From Seonamhaeicola aphaedonensis (GTDB lineage Bacteria > Bacteroidota > Bacteroidia > Flavobacteriales > Flavobacteriaceae), in NCBI RefSeq assembly GCF_003386195.1, contig NZ_QRDX01000004.1, positions 124,001 to 188,000 of the forward strand: a stretch of 64,000 nucleotides of DNA, in the 5' to 3' direction. Each line of letters begins with the position of its first letter. Position 1 is the stretch's first letter. The notes below the pieces were generated by a model. The model did no database searches, was not told where the DNA came from, and was given only the letters and a program-made list of their open reading frames with translations. The translations under genes and the position numbers were made by a program. Of this stretch, positions 54,859 to 63,833 are shown in pieces.

Positions 54859-55340
54859 TCTAAGATTAACTGCCAAAATCCGACATCTAACCAAGTACCG
54901 AATTTCTTTCCTACATGCTTAAAATGTGCCACCTTAGAAAAACCAAATTTTTCATGTAATGAGACGCTGGCTTCGTTAGGTAATGTAATTCCTCCTAAAG
55001 CAACATGGTAGCCCAGGTTTTTTAATTCTGTCAACAATTTAACATACAAACGAGTACCAATTTGTTTACCCTGGGCTTTATTTTTAACATAAATAGTAAC
55101 TTCAACACTATACTTGTAGGCTGGTTTTGATCTAAATTGACTTCCATAGGCATAGCCCAAAAGCTCATTATTCTCTTCAAAAACTATAAATGGATATTCT
55201 GAATTTATAGCATTAACTTTTTCAGTGAATGTTTCTAATGACAGTTCTACATCATCAAAAGTTATCACGGTATTTAAAACATAATAATTATAAATATCCA
55301 ACAATTGTTGTGTGTCGCTTATTTGAAAATCTCTAATCAT
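54855..55340 (-). CDS. GNAT N-acetyltransferase, phosphinothricin-acetyltransferase-like
   Basis: A 161-residue GNAT enzyme. It shows the family opening IRDFQISDTQQLLDIYNYYVLNT, the acetyl-CoA pyrophosphate loop in VKNKAQGKQIGTRLY and the late motif LHEKFGFSKVAHFKHVGKKFGTWLDV, which is typical of the PPT/methionine-sulfoximine acetyltransferase group. The natural acceptor is probably an amino-acid-like compound. It begins one base after the end of the YfiT gene upstream on the same strand, suggesting co-transcription. Confidence 0.88.
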   Translation of the reverse strand: MIRDFQISDTQQLLDIYNYYVLNTVITFDDVELSLETFTEKVNAINSEYPFIVFEENNELLGYAYGSQFRSKPAYKYSVEVTIYVKNKAQGKQIGTRLYVKLLTELKNLGYHVALGGITLPNEASVSLHEKFGFSKVAHFKHVGKKFGTWLDVGFWQLILD

Positions 55341-55886
55341 TTATATCCAACCTTTACGTTTTAATAAATTTTCTATGTGCGCATAATGATGATTACTATG
55401 CCATGCATAGCTTCCAATATTATATGATAACAAAACCTCAGATTCAGTTTCAGGGTGAATAAAGCTTTTCTTTAAATCTTCACTATTTAACCTTTTTAGC
55501 AAATACACCAACTTATAATGAACAGCTTTAATATGCTCTAAAGACATTTGTATGGGTGCTTGTTTGCTGTCATGCAATTCCGCCCAGTCTGCTTCGTTAT
55601 AGGCTTTAATAGTTGGTTTATCTTCAGTTAATGCCCATTTGAAGCGTGTGTAACAATGATGATGACTATCTGCCACATGGTGCACTACTTGTCTAATGGT
55701 CCAACCATCAGGTCTGTAAACGGTATCTAACTGTTCTTTTGTTAAGTGCTTAACTAAAGCTTCCAAACGAATAGGAAATTGTTCTAAAACTAAAATCCAA
55801 TTTTTAATATGTTGGTCTGTAATGCGCTCTGGACACTCAAATTTTCCAATAGGATATTTTAGTTGCTCTAAATCTAGATTTGTCAT
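55341..55886 (-). CDS. YfiT-type DinB metal-dependent transferase
   Basis: A 181-residue DinB-fold four-helix protein with histidines placed for a metal site: VVHHVADSHHH and WHSNHHYAHIE. The N-terminus LRYPIGKFE-like (LKYPIGKFECPERI) and WTIRQVVHH identify the YfiT/BstA bacillithiol-transferase family. Whether this organism makes bacillithiol cannot be seen in the window. I start at ATG 55886; the next upstream in-frame codon lies inside the terminator of the PPIase gene. Confidence 0.88.
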   Translation of the reverse strand: MTNLDLEQLKYPIGKFECPERITDQHIKNWILVLEQFPIRLEALVKHLTKEQLDTVYRPDGWTIRQVVHHVADSHHHCYTRFKWALTEDKPTIKAYNEADWAELHDSKQAPIQMSLEHIKAVHYKLVYLLKRLNSEDLKKSFIHPETESEVLLSYNIGSYAWHSNHHYAHIENLLKRKGWI

Positions 55887-55896
55887 GTTTAAATAT

Positions 55897-55923
55897 AAAA
55901 AAAGCACCTCAAATGAAGTGCTT
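55897..55923 (-). terminator. Intrinsic terminator of the PPIase gene
   Basis: On the minus strand AAGCACTTC and GAGGTGCTT form a 9-bp stem followed by seven T, just after the PPIase stop. It separates that gene from yfiT. Confidence 0.85.
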
Positions 55924-55948
55924 AGAATATTATAAAAAAATGAATACG

Positions 55949-56881
55949 TTATTTCACATTCATGAGCTCTACATCAAAAATTAAGGTAGCGTTTGGAGGA
56001 ATAACCCCACCTGCTCCTCTACTGCCATAACCTAAATCACTAGGAATCACCAAGCGTGCTTTGTCTCCCACCTTTAACAATTGAATACCTTCATCCCAAC
56101 CTGGAATGACTTGCCCAACTCCTAATGGAAAATCTATGGGCTGATTTCTTTTGTAAGAAGAGTCGAAAACCGTACCATCTGCCAATTGTCCTTTATAATG
56201 TACAGAAACCGTTTTTCCTTTTTCCGCTTTTACACCATCACCTTTTTGAATAATTTGATAACGTAACCCACTTTCTGTTTTTTCAAAACCAGCAGCAAGC
56301 TTATCTAATTCTGCATCTGCTTTGGCTTTTTCTTCAGCGATTCTTTTTTCTCTGGCGCCTTCAAAAGTTCTAAAAGCTTCAACAGCATTAAATGCTTCAG
56401 CTTCAGCTCCTACTCTAACAATCTCCAAAGTTTCAATGGTATCACCTTGAGCAATAGCATCTACTATATCTTGACCTTGTTCTACTTTACCAAAAACTGT
56501 GTGGTTATTATCTAACCAAGGTGTTTCTACGTGTGTTATAAAAAATTGGCTACCGTTAGTTCCAGGACCTGCATTAGCCATTGATAGGACTCCTGGGCCA
56601 TCATGTTTTAAATCTGGATGAAACTCATCATCAAACTGATACCCTGGGTTACCTGCACCTGTTCCTTGTGGACAACCACCTTGAATCATAAAATCTGGTA
56701 TTACTCTATGAAATTTTAATCCGTCATAATATGGCGTTCCTTGCGGCTTTACTGAATTTTCGAGATTCCCCTCTGCTAGAGCAACAAAGTTACCAACCGT
56801 TCCTGGTGTTTTTTTGTATTCTAAAGCAACTAAAATTTCGCCTTTTGTTGTGTTAAATTTTGCGTATAGTCCGTCTTGCAT
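55949..56881 (-). CDS. Peptidyl-prolyl isomerase: cyclophilin-FKBP fusion
   Basis: A 310-residue protein combining two unrelated prolyl-isomerase folds. Residues 1-~160 are a cyclophilin (FHRVIPDFMIQGGCPQGTG, MANAGPGTNGSQFFITH, LDNNHTVFGKV). About 165-205 is a charged helix linker. Residues ~210-310 are an FKBP domain (SVHYKGQLADGTVFDSSY, IPGWDEGIQLLKVGDKA, IPPNATLIFDVEL). There is no signal peptide, so it acts in the cytoplasm as a folding helper. Fusions of this kind are known in Bacteroidetes. Confidence 0.93.
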   Translation of the reverse strand: MQDGLYAKFNTTKGEILVALEYKKTPGTVGNFVALAEGNLENSVKPQGTPYYDGLKFHRVIPDFMIQGGCPQGTGAGNPGYQFDDEFHPDLKHDGPGVLSMANAGPGTNGSQFFITHVETPWLDNNHTVFGKVEQGQDIVDAIAQGDTIETLEIVRVGAEAEAFNAVEAFRTFEGAREKRIAEEKAKADAELDKLAAGFEKTESGLRYQIIQKGDGVKAEKGKTVSVHYKGQLADGTVFDSSYKRNQPIDFPLGVGQVIPGWDEGIQLLKVGDKARLVIPSDLGYGSRGAGGVIPPNATLIFDVELMNVK

Positions 56882-57053
56882 TGTTCTATTTTTTAAGAAA
56901 AGGCAAAGATATATTATTTAGTTTTAAGACAGAAGTTTGAAACTAGAAGTTTTATAAAAGACCAATAACTGGTGACCGAAAACTCAAAACTTTAATGAGA
57001 TCATAAAAATGAATACATATGGAGACTGCCTACTGTGGACTGTCTAATGTTTG

Positions 57054-59258
57054 CTAATTAGCTACTTCACTTATAAACTTAATTCGATAGAGACGCAATT
57101 CTTCATCGTCATAGTCACCATCAAACTCTTCGATGGCCTCATCAATAGAGTCGGTTTCAGACTCCATAAAATATTCATGAATTTCTTCTTGTTGGTCTTC
57201 ATCTAAAATTTCATCTATCCAATAATCTATATTGAGTTTTGTGCCAGAATATACTATGGCTTCCATTTGTTTTATAAACTCATTCATTTCTAAACCCTTA
57301 GCAGAAGCAATGTCATCTAAAGGTAATTTTCTGTCAATATTCTGTATGATGTAGAGTTTGTTTGCGGAATTGCTACCTGTAGATTTAACCACCAAGTCAT
57401 CTGGTCTTATAATATCATTCTCGTCTACATACTTTGCTATTAAGTCAACAAAATCCTTTCCGTATTTCTTGGCTTTTCCTTCACCAACGCCATGAACGTT
57501 TCCAAGTTCTGATAAAGAAATAGGGTATTTAAGCGCCATATCTTCAAGCGAGGGGTCTTGAAAAATCACAAAAGGTGGAACTCCATACTTTTTCGCATTT
57601 TTCTTTCGAAGATCTTTTAGCATATTCATAAGTGTTTCATCGGCCACTGCACCACCTCCTTTTGCTGCAGTAACGATTCCAGAATCATCTTGAGTACTAT
57701 CAAAAATGTGATCCTCAGTCATCATAAATGATGTGGGTTTCTCAATGAATGAGCGTCCGCTATCATTCAGCTTTATAACACCATAAGTTTCAATGTCTTT
57801 TTTAAGATAACCAGCAACTAACACCTGTCTTAAAAGTGCCATCCAATAGTTTTTATCTTTGTCTTTTCCTATACCAAAAAATGGTTGCTCATTAGTTTTA
57901 TGTGAATTGATTAGAGCATTTTCCTTACCAACAATAACATTTACTAAATCCTTAGACTTATATTTTTCGTTTGTATCTTTTATAATCTTTAAAAGTACCA
58001 CCACATCATCTTTGGCTTCGTGCTTCTTTTTAGGATGTCTAACATTATCATCCATATCGCCTCCTTCACCCGTTTCATTGTCAAATTCTTCACCAAAATA
58101 ATGCAAAATAAACTTCCTTCTAGATATTGAAGTTTCTGCAAAAGCAACAACCTCCTGCAAAAGTGCCTGACCAATTTCTTGTTCAGCAACGGGTTTACCA
58201 GACATGAACTTTTCTAGTTTTTCAATGTCTTTGTAAGAATAAAATGCTAAACAATGACCTTCACCACCATCACGTCCTGCACGCCCAGTTTCTTGATAAT
58301 AACTTTCTATACTCTTTGGTATATCATGATGGATAACAAAGCGTACATCTGGTTTGTCAATTCCCATCCCAAAGGCAATAGTAGCTACCACTACATCAAT
58401 ATCTTCCATTAAGAACATATCTTGATGATTACTTCTAGATTTGGCATCTAAACCAGCATGGTAAGGAACTGCCTTAATACCATTAACTTGTAATACTTGT
58501 GCAAGTTCTTCAACACGTTTTCTACTTAAACAATACACGATACCGGACTTACCTTCATTTTGCTTTATAAACCTAATAATATCAGCATCTACATTCTTGG
58601 TTTTAGGTCTAACTTCATAGTATAAATTTGGCCTATTAAAAGATGCTTTAAAAGTTTTAGCACCGGTAATACCTAAATTTTTAATAATGTCTTCTTGTAC
58701 TTTTGGTGTAGCCGTTGCAGTCAACCCAATTATAGGTATATTCTCTCCTATTCTACCAATTATATGACGTAAATTCCTGTATTCTGGTCTAAAATCGTGC
58801 CCCCACTCACTTATACAATGGGCCTCATCAATAGCCATAAACGACACTTTTACGCTCTTTAAAAAATCAACATTTTCGTCCTTGGTTAAAGACTCAGGAG
58901 CTACATATAAAAGTTTGGTAACACCATTTGTTATATCTTCTTTAACACGTTTAACCTCGGTTTTGTTTAATGATGAATTTAAAACATGGGCAATACCTTC
59001 TTCATTAGAAACACCTCTAATGGCATCTACCTGGTTTTTCATCAGAGCTATTAAGGGAGACACCACAATAGCCGTGCCCTCTTGCATTAAGGCAGGAAGT
59101 TGATAACACAACGACTTGCCGCCGCCTGTTGGCATAATTACAAACGTATGGTTTCCTGAAATAATACTCTCAACAACATCTTCTTGCAACCCTTTGAATT
59201 TGTTAAATCCAAAATACTTCTTTAGTGCAGAGTGCAAGTCACTTTTTGCTACTAACAT
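57054..59258 (-). CDS. recQ: ATP-dependent DNA helicase RecQ
   Basis: A 734-residue superfamily 2 helicase for recombination and fork repair. Walker A is GGGKS at residues 45-49 (MPTGGGKSLCYQLPAL), the DEAH box is in AIDEAHCISEWGHDFRPEY, and motif VI is QETGRAGRDG. An RQC winged-helix region and an HRDC domain (FVIFQDPSLEDMALKYPIS) follow, then an acidic C-terminal extension. The zinc-binding part of RQC is reduced: after RRKFILHYFGEEF the usual cysteine set is absent. It is a single gene. Confidence 0.95.
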   Translation of the reverse strand: MLVAKSDLHSALKKYFGFNKFKGLQEDVVESIISGNHTFVIMPTGGGKSLCYQLPALMQEGTAIVVSPLIALMKNQVDAIRGVSNEEGIAHVLNSSLNKTEVKRVKEDITNGVTKLLYVAPESLTKDENVDFLKSVKVSFMAIDEAHCISEWGHDFRPEYRNLRHIIGRIGENIPIIGLTATATPKVQEDIIKNLGITGAKTFKASFNRPNLYYEVRPKTKNVDADIIRFIKQNEGKSGIVYCLSRKRVEELAQVLQVNGIKAVPYHAGLDAKSRSNHQDMFLMEDIDVVVATIAFGMGIDKPDVRFVIHHDIPKSIESYYQETGRAGRDGGEGHCLAFYSYKDIEKLEKFMSGKPVAEQEIGQALLQEVVAFAETSISRRKFILHYFGEEFDNETGEGGDMDDNVRHPKKKHEAKDDVVVLLKIIKDTNEKYKSKDLVNVIVGKENALINSHKTNEQPFFGIGKDKDKNYWMALLRQVLVAGYLKKDIETYGVIKLNDSGRSFIEKPTSFMMTEDHIFDSTQDDSGIVTAAKGGGAVADETLMNMLKDLRKKNAKKYGVPPFVIFQDPSLEDMALKYPISLSELGNVHGVGEGKAKKYGKDFVDLIAKYVDENDIIRPDDLVVKSTGSNSANKLYIIQNIDRKLPLDDIASAKGLEMNEFIKQMEAIVYSGTKLNIDYWIDEILDEDQQEEIHEYFMESETDSIDEAIEEFDGDYDDEELRLYRIKFISEVAN

Positions 59259-59597
59259 GAATAAAATTACTATTAATTATCTAATTGAAATTACATTAAA
59301 TATTCAATTTATAAAGAATATTTTCTAACATAATTTAAAGACTCCCTCTTATTTTTAAGTACCTATTTATAATTTTTGATTTTGTAACCAACGTAAAAAA
59401 TAATAACCTCCATATACTGGAACCATTATTATCAACATCAAGGGTTAGATACTATTATTATAAAATCAATATTTACAAACACATGAAAAAATTCATGTAC
59501 TTTTGTACAGAGAATCCAAATAACAACAAAGTTTAAAATTTGGACACCATTAAAGATAATAAAATCTTTAAAAGCATCAACTAAAAAAAAATAAATT
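59259..59597. other. Intergenic region with kdsD promoter element
   Basis: 340 bp between the divergent recQ and kdsD genes. The only clear signal is TACTTTTG at 59498-59505, a TAnnTTTG -7 box on the plus strand about 93 bp before the kdsD start. No hairpin, RNA or small gene is recognisable. Confidence 0.5.
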
Positions 59598-60563
59598 TTG
59601 AATAGCGAGACATCTATTTTACAAATTGCTAAACAAACTATAGAGGCTGAAAGTAAAGCCATTTTTAATCTTTCAAACTTAATAACTGATGATTTTGCCG
59701 AAGCCGTAAAACTCATCTACAATTCTAAAGGACGCGTTATTATTACCGGAATTGGTAAAAGTGCCATAATTGCCAACAAAATTGTTGCTACATTAAACTC
59801 CACAGGTACACCTGCCATATTTATGCATGCTGCCGATGCTATTCACGGTGATTTAGGACTTATTTTAGAAGACGACGTAGTTATTTGTATTTCTAAAAGT
59901 GGTAATACACCCGAAATTAAAGTTTTGATTCCACTAATTAAAAATGCCAAAAACAAGATGATTGCCATTACGGGAAATAAAGATTCTTTTTTAGGGCAAC
60001 AAGTAGATTACGTTTTAAATACCTATGTTGAAAAGGAAGCTTGCCCAAATAACCTGGCGCCAACCACAAGTACTACGGCACAATTAGTGATGGGCGATGC
60101 GTTAGCTGTATGTTTATTAGAAATGCGAGGCTTTTCAAGTAAAGACTTTGCTAAATATCACCCAGGCGGTGCTTTAGGAAAAAAACTGTATTTACGGGTT
60201 CAAGACATCTCATCGGTTAACGAAAAACCTCAAGTACACCCCTCAGCCAATATTAAAGATGTTATTATTGAAATTACTGAAAAACGATTAGGGGTTACGG
60301 CGGTGGTTGAAAACGAGAAAATTGTTGGTATTGTAACCGATGGTGATATTAGACGTATGTTGAGTAATTCTGATAATTTTACCTCATTATCAGCAAAAGA
60401 TATTATGAGTGCTAACCCCAAGCGGGTAAATGCCGAAACTATGGCTGTTGACGCACTAGAACTTATGGAGGTCAATGAAATTACTCAAGTTTTGGTTGAA
60501 GACAACGGAAAATATGTAGGTGTGGTTCATTTACATGATTTAATAAAAGAAGGCATTATATAA
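59598..60563 (+). CDS. kdsD: Arabinose-5-phosphate isomerase (KpsF/GutQ family)
   Basis: Interconverts ribulose-5-phosphate and arabinose-5-phosphate, feeding Kdo synthesis for LPS. The 321-residue protein has a SIS domain (GIGKSAIIANKIVATLNSTGTPAIF, CISKSGNTPE, PTTSTTAQL) and two C-terminal CBS domains (about residues 205-320, with GIVTDGDIRRM). Start is TTG 59598; no ATG fits the family's N-terminus. The tatC ATG overlaps its last base, so the genes are coupled and, with lptB, form an envelope operon. Confidence 0.93.
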   Translation: MNSETSILQIAKQTIEAESKAIFNLSNLITDDFAEAVKLIYNSKGRVIITGIGKSAIIANKIVATLNSTGTPAIFMHAADAIHGDLGLILEDDVVICISKSGNTPEIKVLIPLIKNAKNKMIAITGNKDSFLGQQVDYVLNTYVEKEACPNNLAPTTSTTAQLVMGDALAVCLLEMRGFSSKDFAKYHPGGALGKKLYLRVQDISSVNEKPQVHPSANIKDVIIEITEKRLGVTAVVENEKIVGIVTDGDIRRMLSNSDNFTSLSAKDIMSANPKRVNAETMAVDALELMEVNEITQVLVEDNGKYVGVVHLHDLIKEGII

Positions 60564-61408
60564 TGACGAAAAAGAACATAAACGAGATGTCGTTTTTAGA
60601 CCATCTTGAAGATTTAAGATGGCACTTAATTAGAATTTGTTTAGCAGTTATTATAGTAGCCACCTTAGCTTTTATTTTTAGTCGTTTTATTTTTGACGAG
60701 ATTATTTTTGCACCGTTAAACATGAGTTTTCCAACTTATGATTTTTTATGTAGAGCGGCTACTTTTATTGGGGTTGACACCACTTTTTGTAACGAAGAAG
60801 TACCTATGATAATACAAAACCGTACCATGGCTGGCCAGTTTTCAGCAGATATATGGACGGCTATTTTAGGAGGCTTTGTTATTTCTTTTCCATACGTTAT
60901 TTATCAACTTTGGAAATTTGTTAGTCCTGGTTTGCATGAAAACGAAAGAAAACACTCCAGAGGGTTCATTATCATTTCATCTATCTTGTTCTTTATTGGT
61001 GTGTTATTTGGTTATTATATTGTAACCCCCTTATCCATCAACTTCCTAGCTAATTATAGCGTTTCTGAAACGGTTGATAATCAAATTGATATTAGTTCTT
61101 ATATCGCCTTAGTACGATCGTCTGCTCTAGCCTCTGGGCTTATTTTCGAACTACCAATTATCATCTATTTCTTTACTAGAATAGGATTGGTAACCCCAGA
61201 AATTTTGAAGAAATATAGAAAGTATGCGTTGGTTGTGGTTTTAATACTCTCTGCTATTATTACGCCTCCAGATATAGCAAGTCAGGTTATTGTTGCTATT
61301 CCTATCATAATTCTGTACCAAGTAAGTATTTATATTTCAAAACTTGTTGTTAGAAAACAAAAACGAAAAGAAGCAAAAAACACTCAAAACTCAAGAGCCA
61401 ATATTTAA
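60563..61408 (+). CDS. tatC: Sec-independent protein translocase TatC
   Basis: A 281-residue six-helix inner-membrane protein that recognises twin-arginine signal peptides. The conserved N-terminus [14 protein letters not shown] and the periplasmic/TM3 region [22 protein letters not shown], with the family's essential glutamate and proline positions, are visible (key parts [11 protein letters not shown] and ENERK). The C-terminus is basic. There is a long first periplasmic loop with two cysteines. No tatA/B is adjacent. Confidence 0.95.
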   Translation: MTKKNINEMSFLDHLEDLRWHLIRICLAVIIVATLAFIFSRFIFDEIIFAPLNMSFPTYDFLCRAATFIGVDTTFCNEEVPMIIQNRTMAGQFSADIWTAILGGFVISFPYVIYQLWKFVSPGLHENERKHSRGFIIISSILFFIGVLFGYYIVTPLSINFLANYSVSETVDNQIDISSYIALVRSSALASGLIFELPIIIYFFTRIGLVTPEILKKYRKYALVVVLILSAIITPPDIASQVIVAIPIIILYQVSIYISKLVVRKQKRKEAKNTQNSRANI

Positions 61409-61431
61409 CCAATTTTTACGTTATTGCAAGT

Positions 61432-62172
61432 ATGATTTTAAGAGCTGAAAATTTAATGAAGTCCTATAGCGGACGTAAAGTTGTAAAAGATGTTTCTCTT
61501 GAGGTAAATCAAGGCGAAATTGTAGGGTTGTTAGGCCCCAATGGTGCTGGTAAGACTACTTCATTCTACATGATTGTGGGTCTTATAAAACCTAATGGTG
61601 GTCAAATTTTCTTAGATAATACAGAAATTACCAAATACCCCATGTACAAACGTGCCCAAAACGGTATTGGCTACTTGGCTCAAGAAGCTTCGGTTTTCAG
61701 AAAATTAAGTATTGAAGATAATATTTTGAGTGTATTACAACTTACAAAACTAAGTAAGAAAGAACAGCGCTATAAAATGGAATCTTTAATTGAGGAATTT
61801 GGTTTAGGTCATATCAGAAAAAACAGAGGCGATTTACTTTCTGGTGGTGAGCGCCGAAGAACGGAAATTGCCCGCGCCCTAGCAACCGACCCCAATTTTA
61901 TTTTATTAGATGAACCCTTTGCAGGTGTTGACCCTGTAGCAGTTGAAGATATTCAACGTATTGTAGCACAACTTACCAAAAAGAACATAGGTATTCTTAT
62001 TACAGATCACAACGTTCAGGAAACTCTTGCCATTACAGACAGAACCTACTTAATGTTTGAGGGAAGCATCCTAAAAGCCGGAGAGCCTGAGGATCTTGCT
62101 AATGATGAAATGGTTCGTAAAGTATATTTAGGCCAAAACTTTGAGCTACGTAAAAAGAAAATTAGGGATTAG
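61432..62172 (+). CDS. lptB: LPS export ABC transporter ATPase
   Basis: The cytoplasmic ATPase of the LptB2FGC complex, which extracts LPS from the inner membrane. The 246-residue protein has Walker [11 protein letters not shown]-loop [10 protein letters not shown], signature LSGGERRR and Walker [14 protein letters not shown], with the LptB-typical [12 protein letters not shown] context. It is the last gene of the kdsD-tatC-lptB run. The repeat-rich region with a GIY-YIG gene starts directly after it. Confidence 0.95.
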   Translation: MILRAENLMKSYSGRKVVKDVSLEVNQGEIVGLLGPNGAGKTTSFYMIVGLIKPNGGQIFLDNTEITKYPMYKRAQNGIGYLAQEASVFRKLSIEDNILSVLQLTKLSKKEQRYKMESLIEEFGLGHIRKNRGDLLSGGERRRTEIARALATDPNFILLDEPFAGVDPVAVEDIQRIVAQLTKKNIGILITDHNVQETLAITDRTYLMFEGSILKAGEPEDLANDEMVRKVYLGQNFELRKKKIRD

Positions 62173-62520
62173 ACACTATATATCATTTTTTTATTTGTTA
62201 GAATATAGAGATAATATTGATGGATTGTTTTATACACTTCATTAAGTAAAATCTTGATTCCTGCCTTCGCAGGAATGACAGTGAAACCATAATACTATTA
62301 AGATATTAATTTTAGAGTAATTAAAATGATAATTTGAATTAAACACCTTACTTTTTTTGTTTCAAGTATAAATTCATTTTGTTATTCCTACCTGTCGACT
62401 TACGTTCAAGATAAACTTTGCTATGAATCTCAAATCCACAAAATCAAAACTAACTACCTAGTAACAGATACTTAAATAAATTCAGCATACCAAGTACATG
62501 CTTATAATGGGCATCATCTT
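62173..62520. other. Repeat-bearing intergenic region
   Basis: 348 bp after lptB without an intact gene. It holds a truncated copy (62184-62281) of the right end of the GIY-YIG element further downstream. The remaining ~240 bp (62282-62520) are AT-rich and show nothing recognisable. Confidence 0.6.
62184..62281 (-). pseudogene. Truncated copy of the GIY-YIG element: first codons plus palindrome
   Basis: About 98 bp nearly identical to 62789-62887. Over 85 aligned bases I count four mismatches, plus a one-base gap near the left edge. The copy contains the 5' end of the GIY-YIG frame, with its start codon changed from ATG to GTG, coding about 17 residues (YKTIHQYYLYILTNKK). It then breaks off. 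It also contains the palindrome ATTCCTGC-CTTC-GCAGGAAT at 62256-62280. The rest of the gene is missing. Confidence 0.85.
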
Positions 62521-62545
62521 GTCATTCCTGCGAAGGCAGGAATCC
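62521..62545 (-). repeat. Left terminal palindrome of the GIY-YIG element
   Basis: Reads GTC-ATTCCTGC-GAAG-GCAGGAAT-CC, an 8-bp stem with 4-base loop, in opposite orientation to the copies at 30401, 62256 and 62861. Confidence 0.95.
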
Positions 62546-62546
62546 A

Positions 62547-62843
62547 TTAATCATTCTGACAAAAAACTCCAATCTTTTGATAAATCATCCCATTTAGGGT
62601 TATTTTCCATTGTCGTTTCCACTTTTTCATATTTTTTTCACGCTTAATAGCATCATTCACATATTGATACGTTTCAAAATACACCAATTTATTTAAACTA
62701 TATTTTTTAGAGAAACCTTCAAATAGCTTGTTTTTATGTTCAAACATTCTTCTTTCTAAATCATTTGTTACACCAATGTATAATGTTCCATTCTTTTTAT
62801 TTGTTAGAATATAGAGATAATATTGATGGATTGTTTTATACAT
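62547..62843 (-). CDS. Single-domain GIY-YIG endonuclease, C-terminus frameshifted
   Basis: A 98-residue protein of the small UPF0213/YhbQ-like GIY-YIG class: YLYILTNKKNGTLYIGVTNDLERRMFEH (YIG at residues 22-24, R31/R32), then FSKKYSLNKLVYFETY with the metal-binding glutamate, and AIKREKNMKKWKRQWK. After about residue 80 the frame changes. The current tail is ITLNGMIYQK..., whereas another frame of the same DNA encodes ENNPKWDDLSKDWSFLSE, the kind of ending expected for this family. A small deletion has probably joined the wrong frame. It lies inside the inverted repeats described above. The nuclease core may still be functional. Confidence 0.85.
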   Translation of the reverse strand: MYKTIHQYYLYILTNKKNGTLYIGVTNDLERRMFEHKNKLFEGFSKKYSLNKLVYFETYQYVNDAIKREKNMKKWKRQWKITLNGMIYQKIGVFCQND

Positions 62844-62860
62844 TTCATTGAGTAAAATGT

Positions 62861-62885
62861 GGATTCCTGCCTTCGCAGGAATGAC
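62861..62885 (+). repeat. Right terminal palindrome of the GIY-YIG element
   Basis: Exact reverse complement of 62521-62545; stem ATTCCTGC / GCAGGAAT with a 4-base CTTC loop, 17 bp upstream of the nuclease start. Confidence 0.95.
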
Positions 62886-62932
62886 AGCTAAATTTTGAGC
62901 TATATAAAAAGAAGATTAGAGAATAGAATTTT

Positions 62933-63829
62933 CTATTTTTTAGTTTTACCTCTTTTAAAAATTGGCTTAATTATTTGCATTAAAATTACAGCCATAATAC
63001 CCACCACCAGTCCTACACTAAATTCAATTAAGAAGGAAGGTAAATTTATATTTTCAACTAAATGGTGTACAAATTCAATATGATGCACAAAAACACCACC
63101 AGCAACCAATAGCAATGCAATAGTACCTATAACTGCCAAACTTTTAATAATTAAAGGTAAGGCTCTAATTAAAAAATTTCCAACAGAATGCAAAAAGCCT
63201 TTGCCATTTCCTATTTTAACCAGCTTGTATCCAAAATCATCCATTCTTACCAATAAGGCTACAATACCATAAACCCCTACCGTAGCTATAATACATACGA
63301 TGGTTACTACTAATATTTGATTTAAAAGAGGTTCTTGTAAAACAGTACCTAACGCTATTATTACTATTTCAACAGATAAAATGAAATCAGTAAAAATAGC
63401 CGACTTAATTTTCTTTTTTTCTGAAAGAAGTAGTTCCTCTTTAGTTAAATTGTATTCATTAATAATATCCTCTTTGGGTTCAACTTTCTGTTTTTTATGA
63501 AAAAAATACTCATATATTTTCTCAGCGCCTTCATAAGCTAAATAGATACCACCTAGCACTAGGGCAATAGTGATTGCAATGGGTAAAAAGGCACTTAATA
63601 AAAAGGCAACAGGCAATATGATGATTTTATTAAGAGCAGATCCCTTTGTTATAGCCCAAAGTACAGGCAACTCTCTAGAAGCCACAAAACCTGTTGCTTT
63701 TTCTGCATTTACCGCCAAATCATCACCTAAAATACCAGCCGTTTTTTTTGTTGAAATTTTACTCATTACAACAACATCATCCATGAGTGCTGCAACATCA
63801 TCTAATAATGCAAAAAAACCAGAAGCCAT
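62933..63829 (-). CDS. DUF808 family membrane protein
   Basis: A 298-residue inner-membrane protein with about six helices. The N-terminus matches DUF808/YedI proteins: ASGFFALLDDVAALMDDVVVMSKISTKKTAGILGDDLAVNAEKATG in order (key parts FFALLDDVA, GILGDDLAVNA), followed by ELPVLWAITKGSALNK. Function unknown. It starts 4 bp after the end of the pssA reading frame on the same strand, so the two are likely co-transcribed. Confidence 0.92.
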   Translation of the reverse strand: MASGFFALLDDVAALMDDVVVMSKISTKKTAGILGDDLAVNAEKATGFVASRELPVLWAITKGSALNKIIILPVAFLLSAFLPIAITIALVLGGIYLAYEGAEKIYEYFFHKKQKVEPKEDIINEYNLTKEELLLSEKKKIKSAIFTDFILSVEIVIIALGTVLQEPLLNQILVVTIVCIIATVGVYGIVALLVRMDDFGYKLVKIGNGKGFLHSVGNFLIRALPLIIKSLAVIGTIALLLVAGGVFVHHIEFVHHLVENINLPSFLIEFSVGLVVGIMAVILMQIIKPIFKRGKTKK

Positions 63830-63833
63830 ATTT

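Larger units (their letters stand above)
62521..62885. mobile_element. 365-bp element: GIY-YIG nuclease gene between 25-bp inverted repeats
   Basis: Perfect 25-bp terminal inverted repeats (62521-62545 and 62861-62885) bracket a single small gene on the minus strand. Each terminal repeat is itself a hairpin palindrome. The left repeat ends 1 bp before the gene's stop codon and the right one lies 17 bp before its start. A partial copy of the right end occurs at 62184-62281 and a solo palindrome at 30401-30424. Size, terminal repeats and dispersed copies suggest a mobile or formerly mobile unit. I see no clear target-site duplication. Confidence 0.7.

Noticed and set aside
62256-62885. CRISPR-like array from the repeated palindromes
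   Set aside because: Only three copies with irregular spacing and mixed orientation, bracketing a gene; there are no regular spacers and no cas genes.
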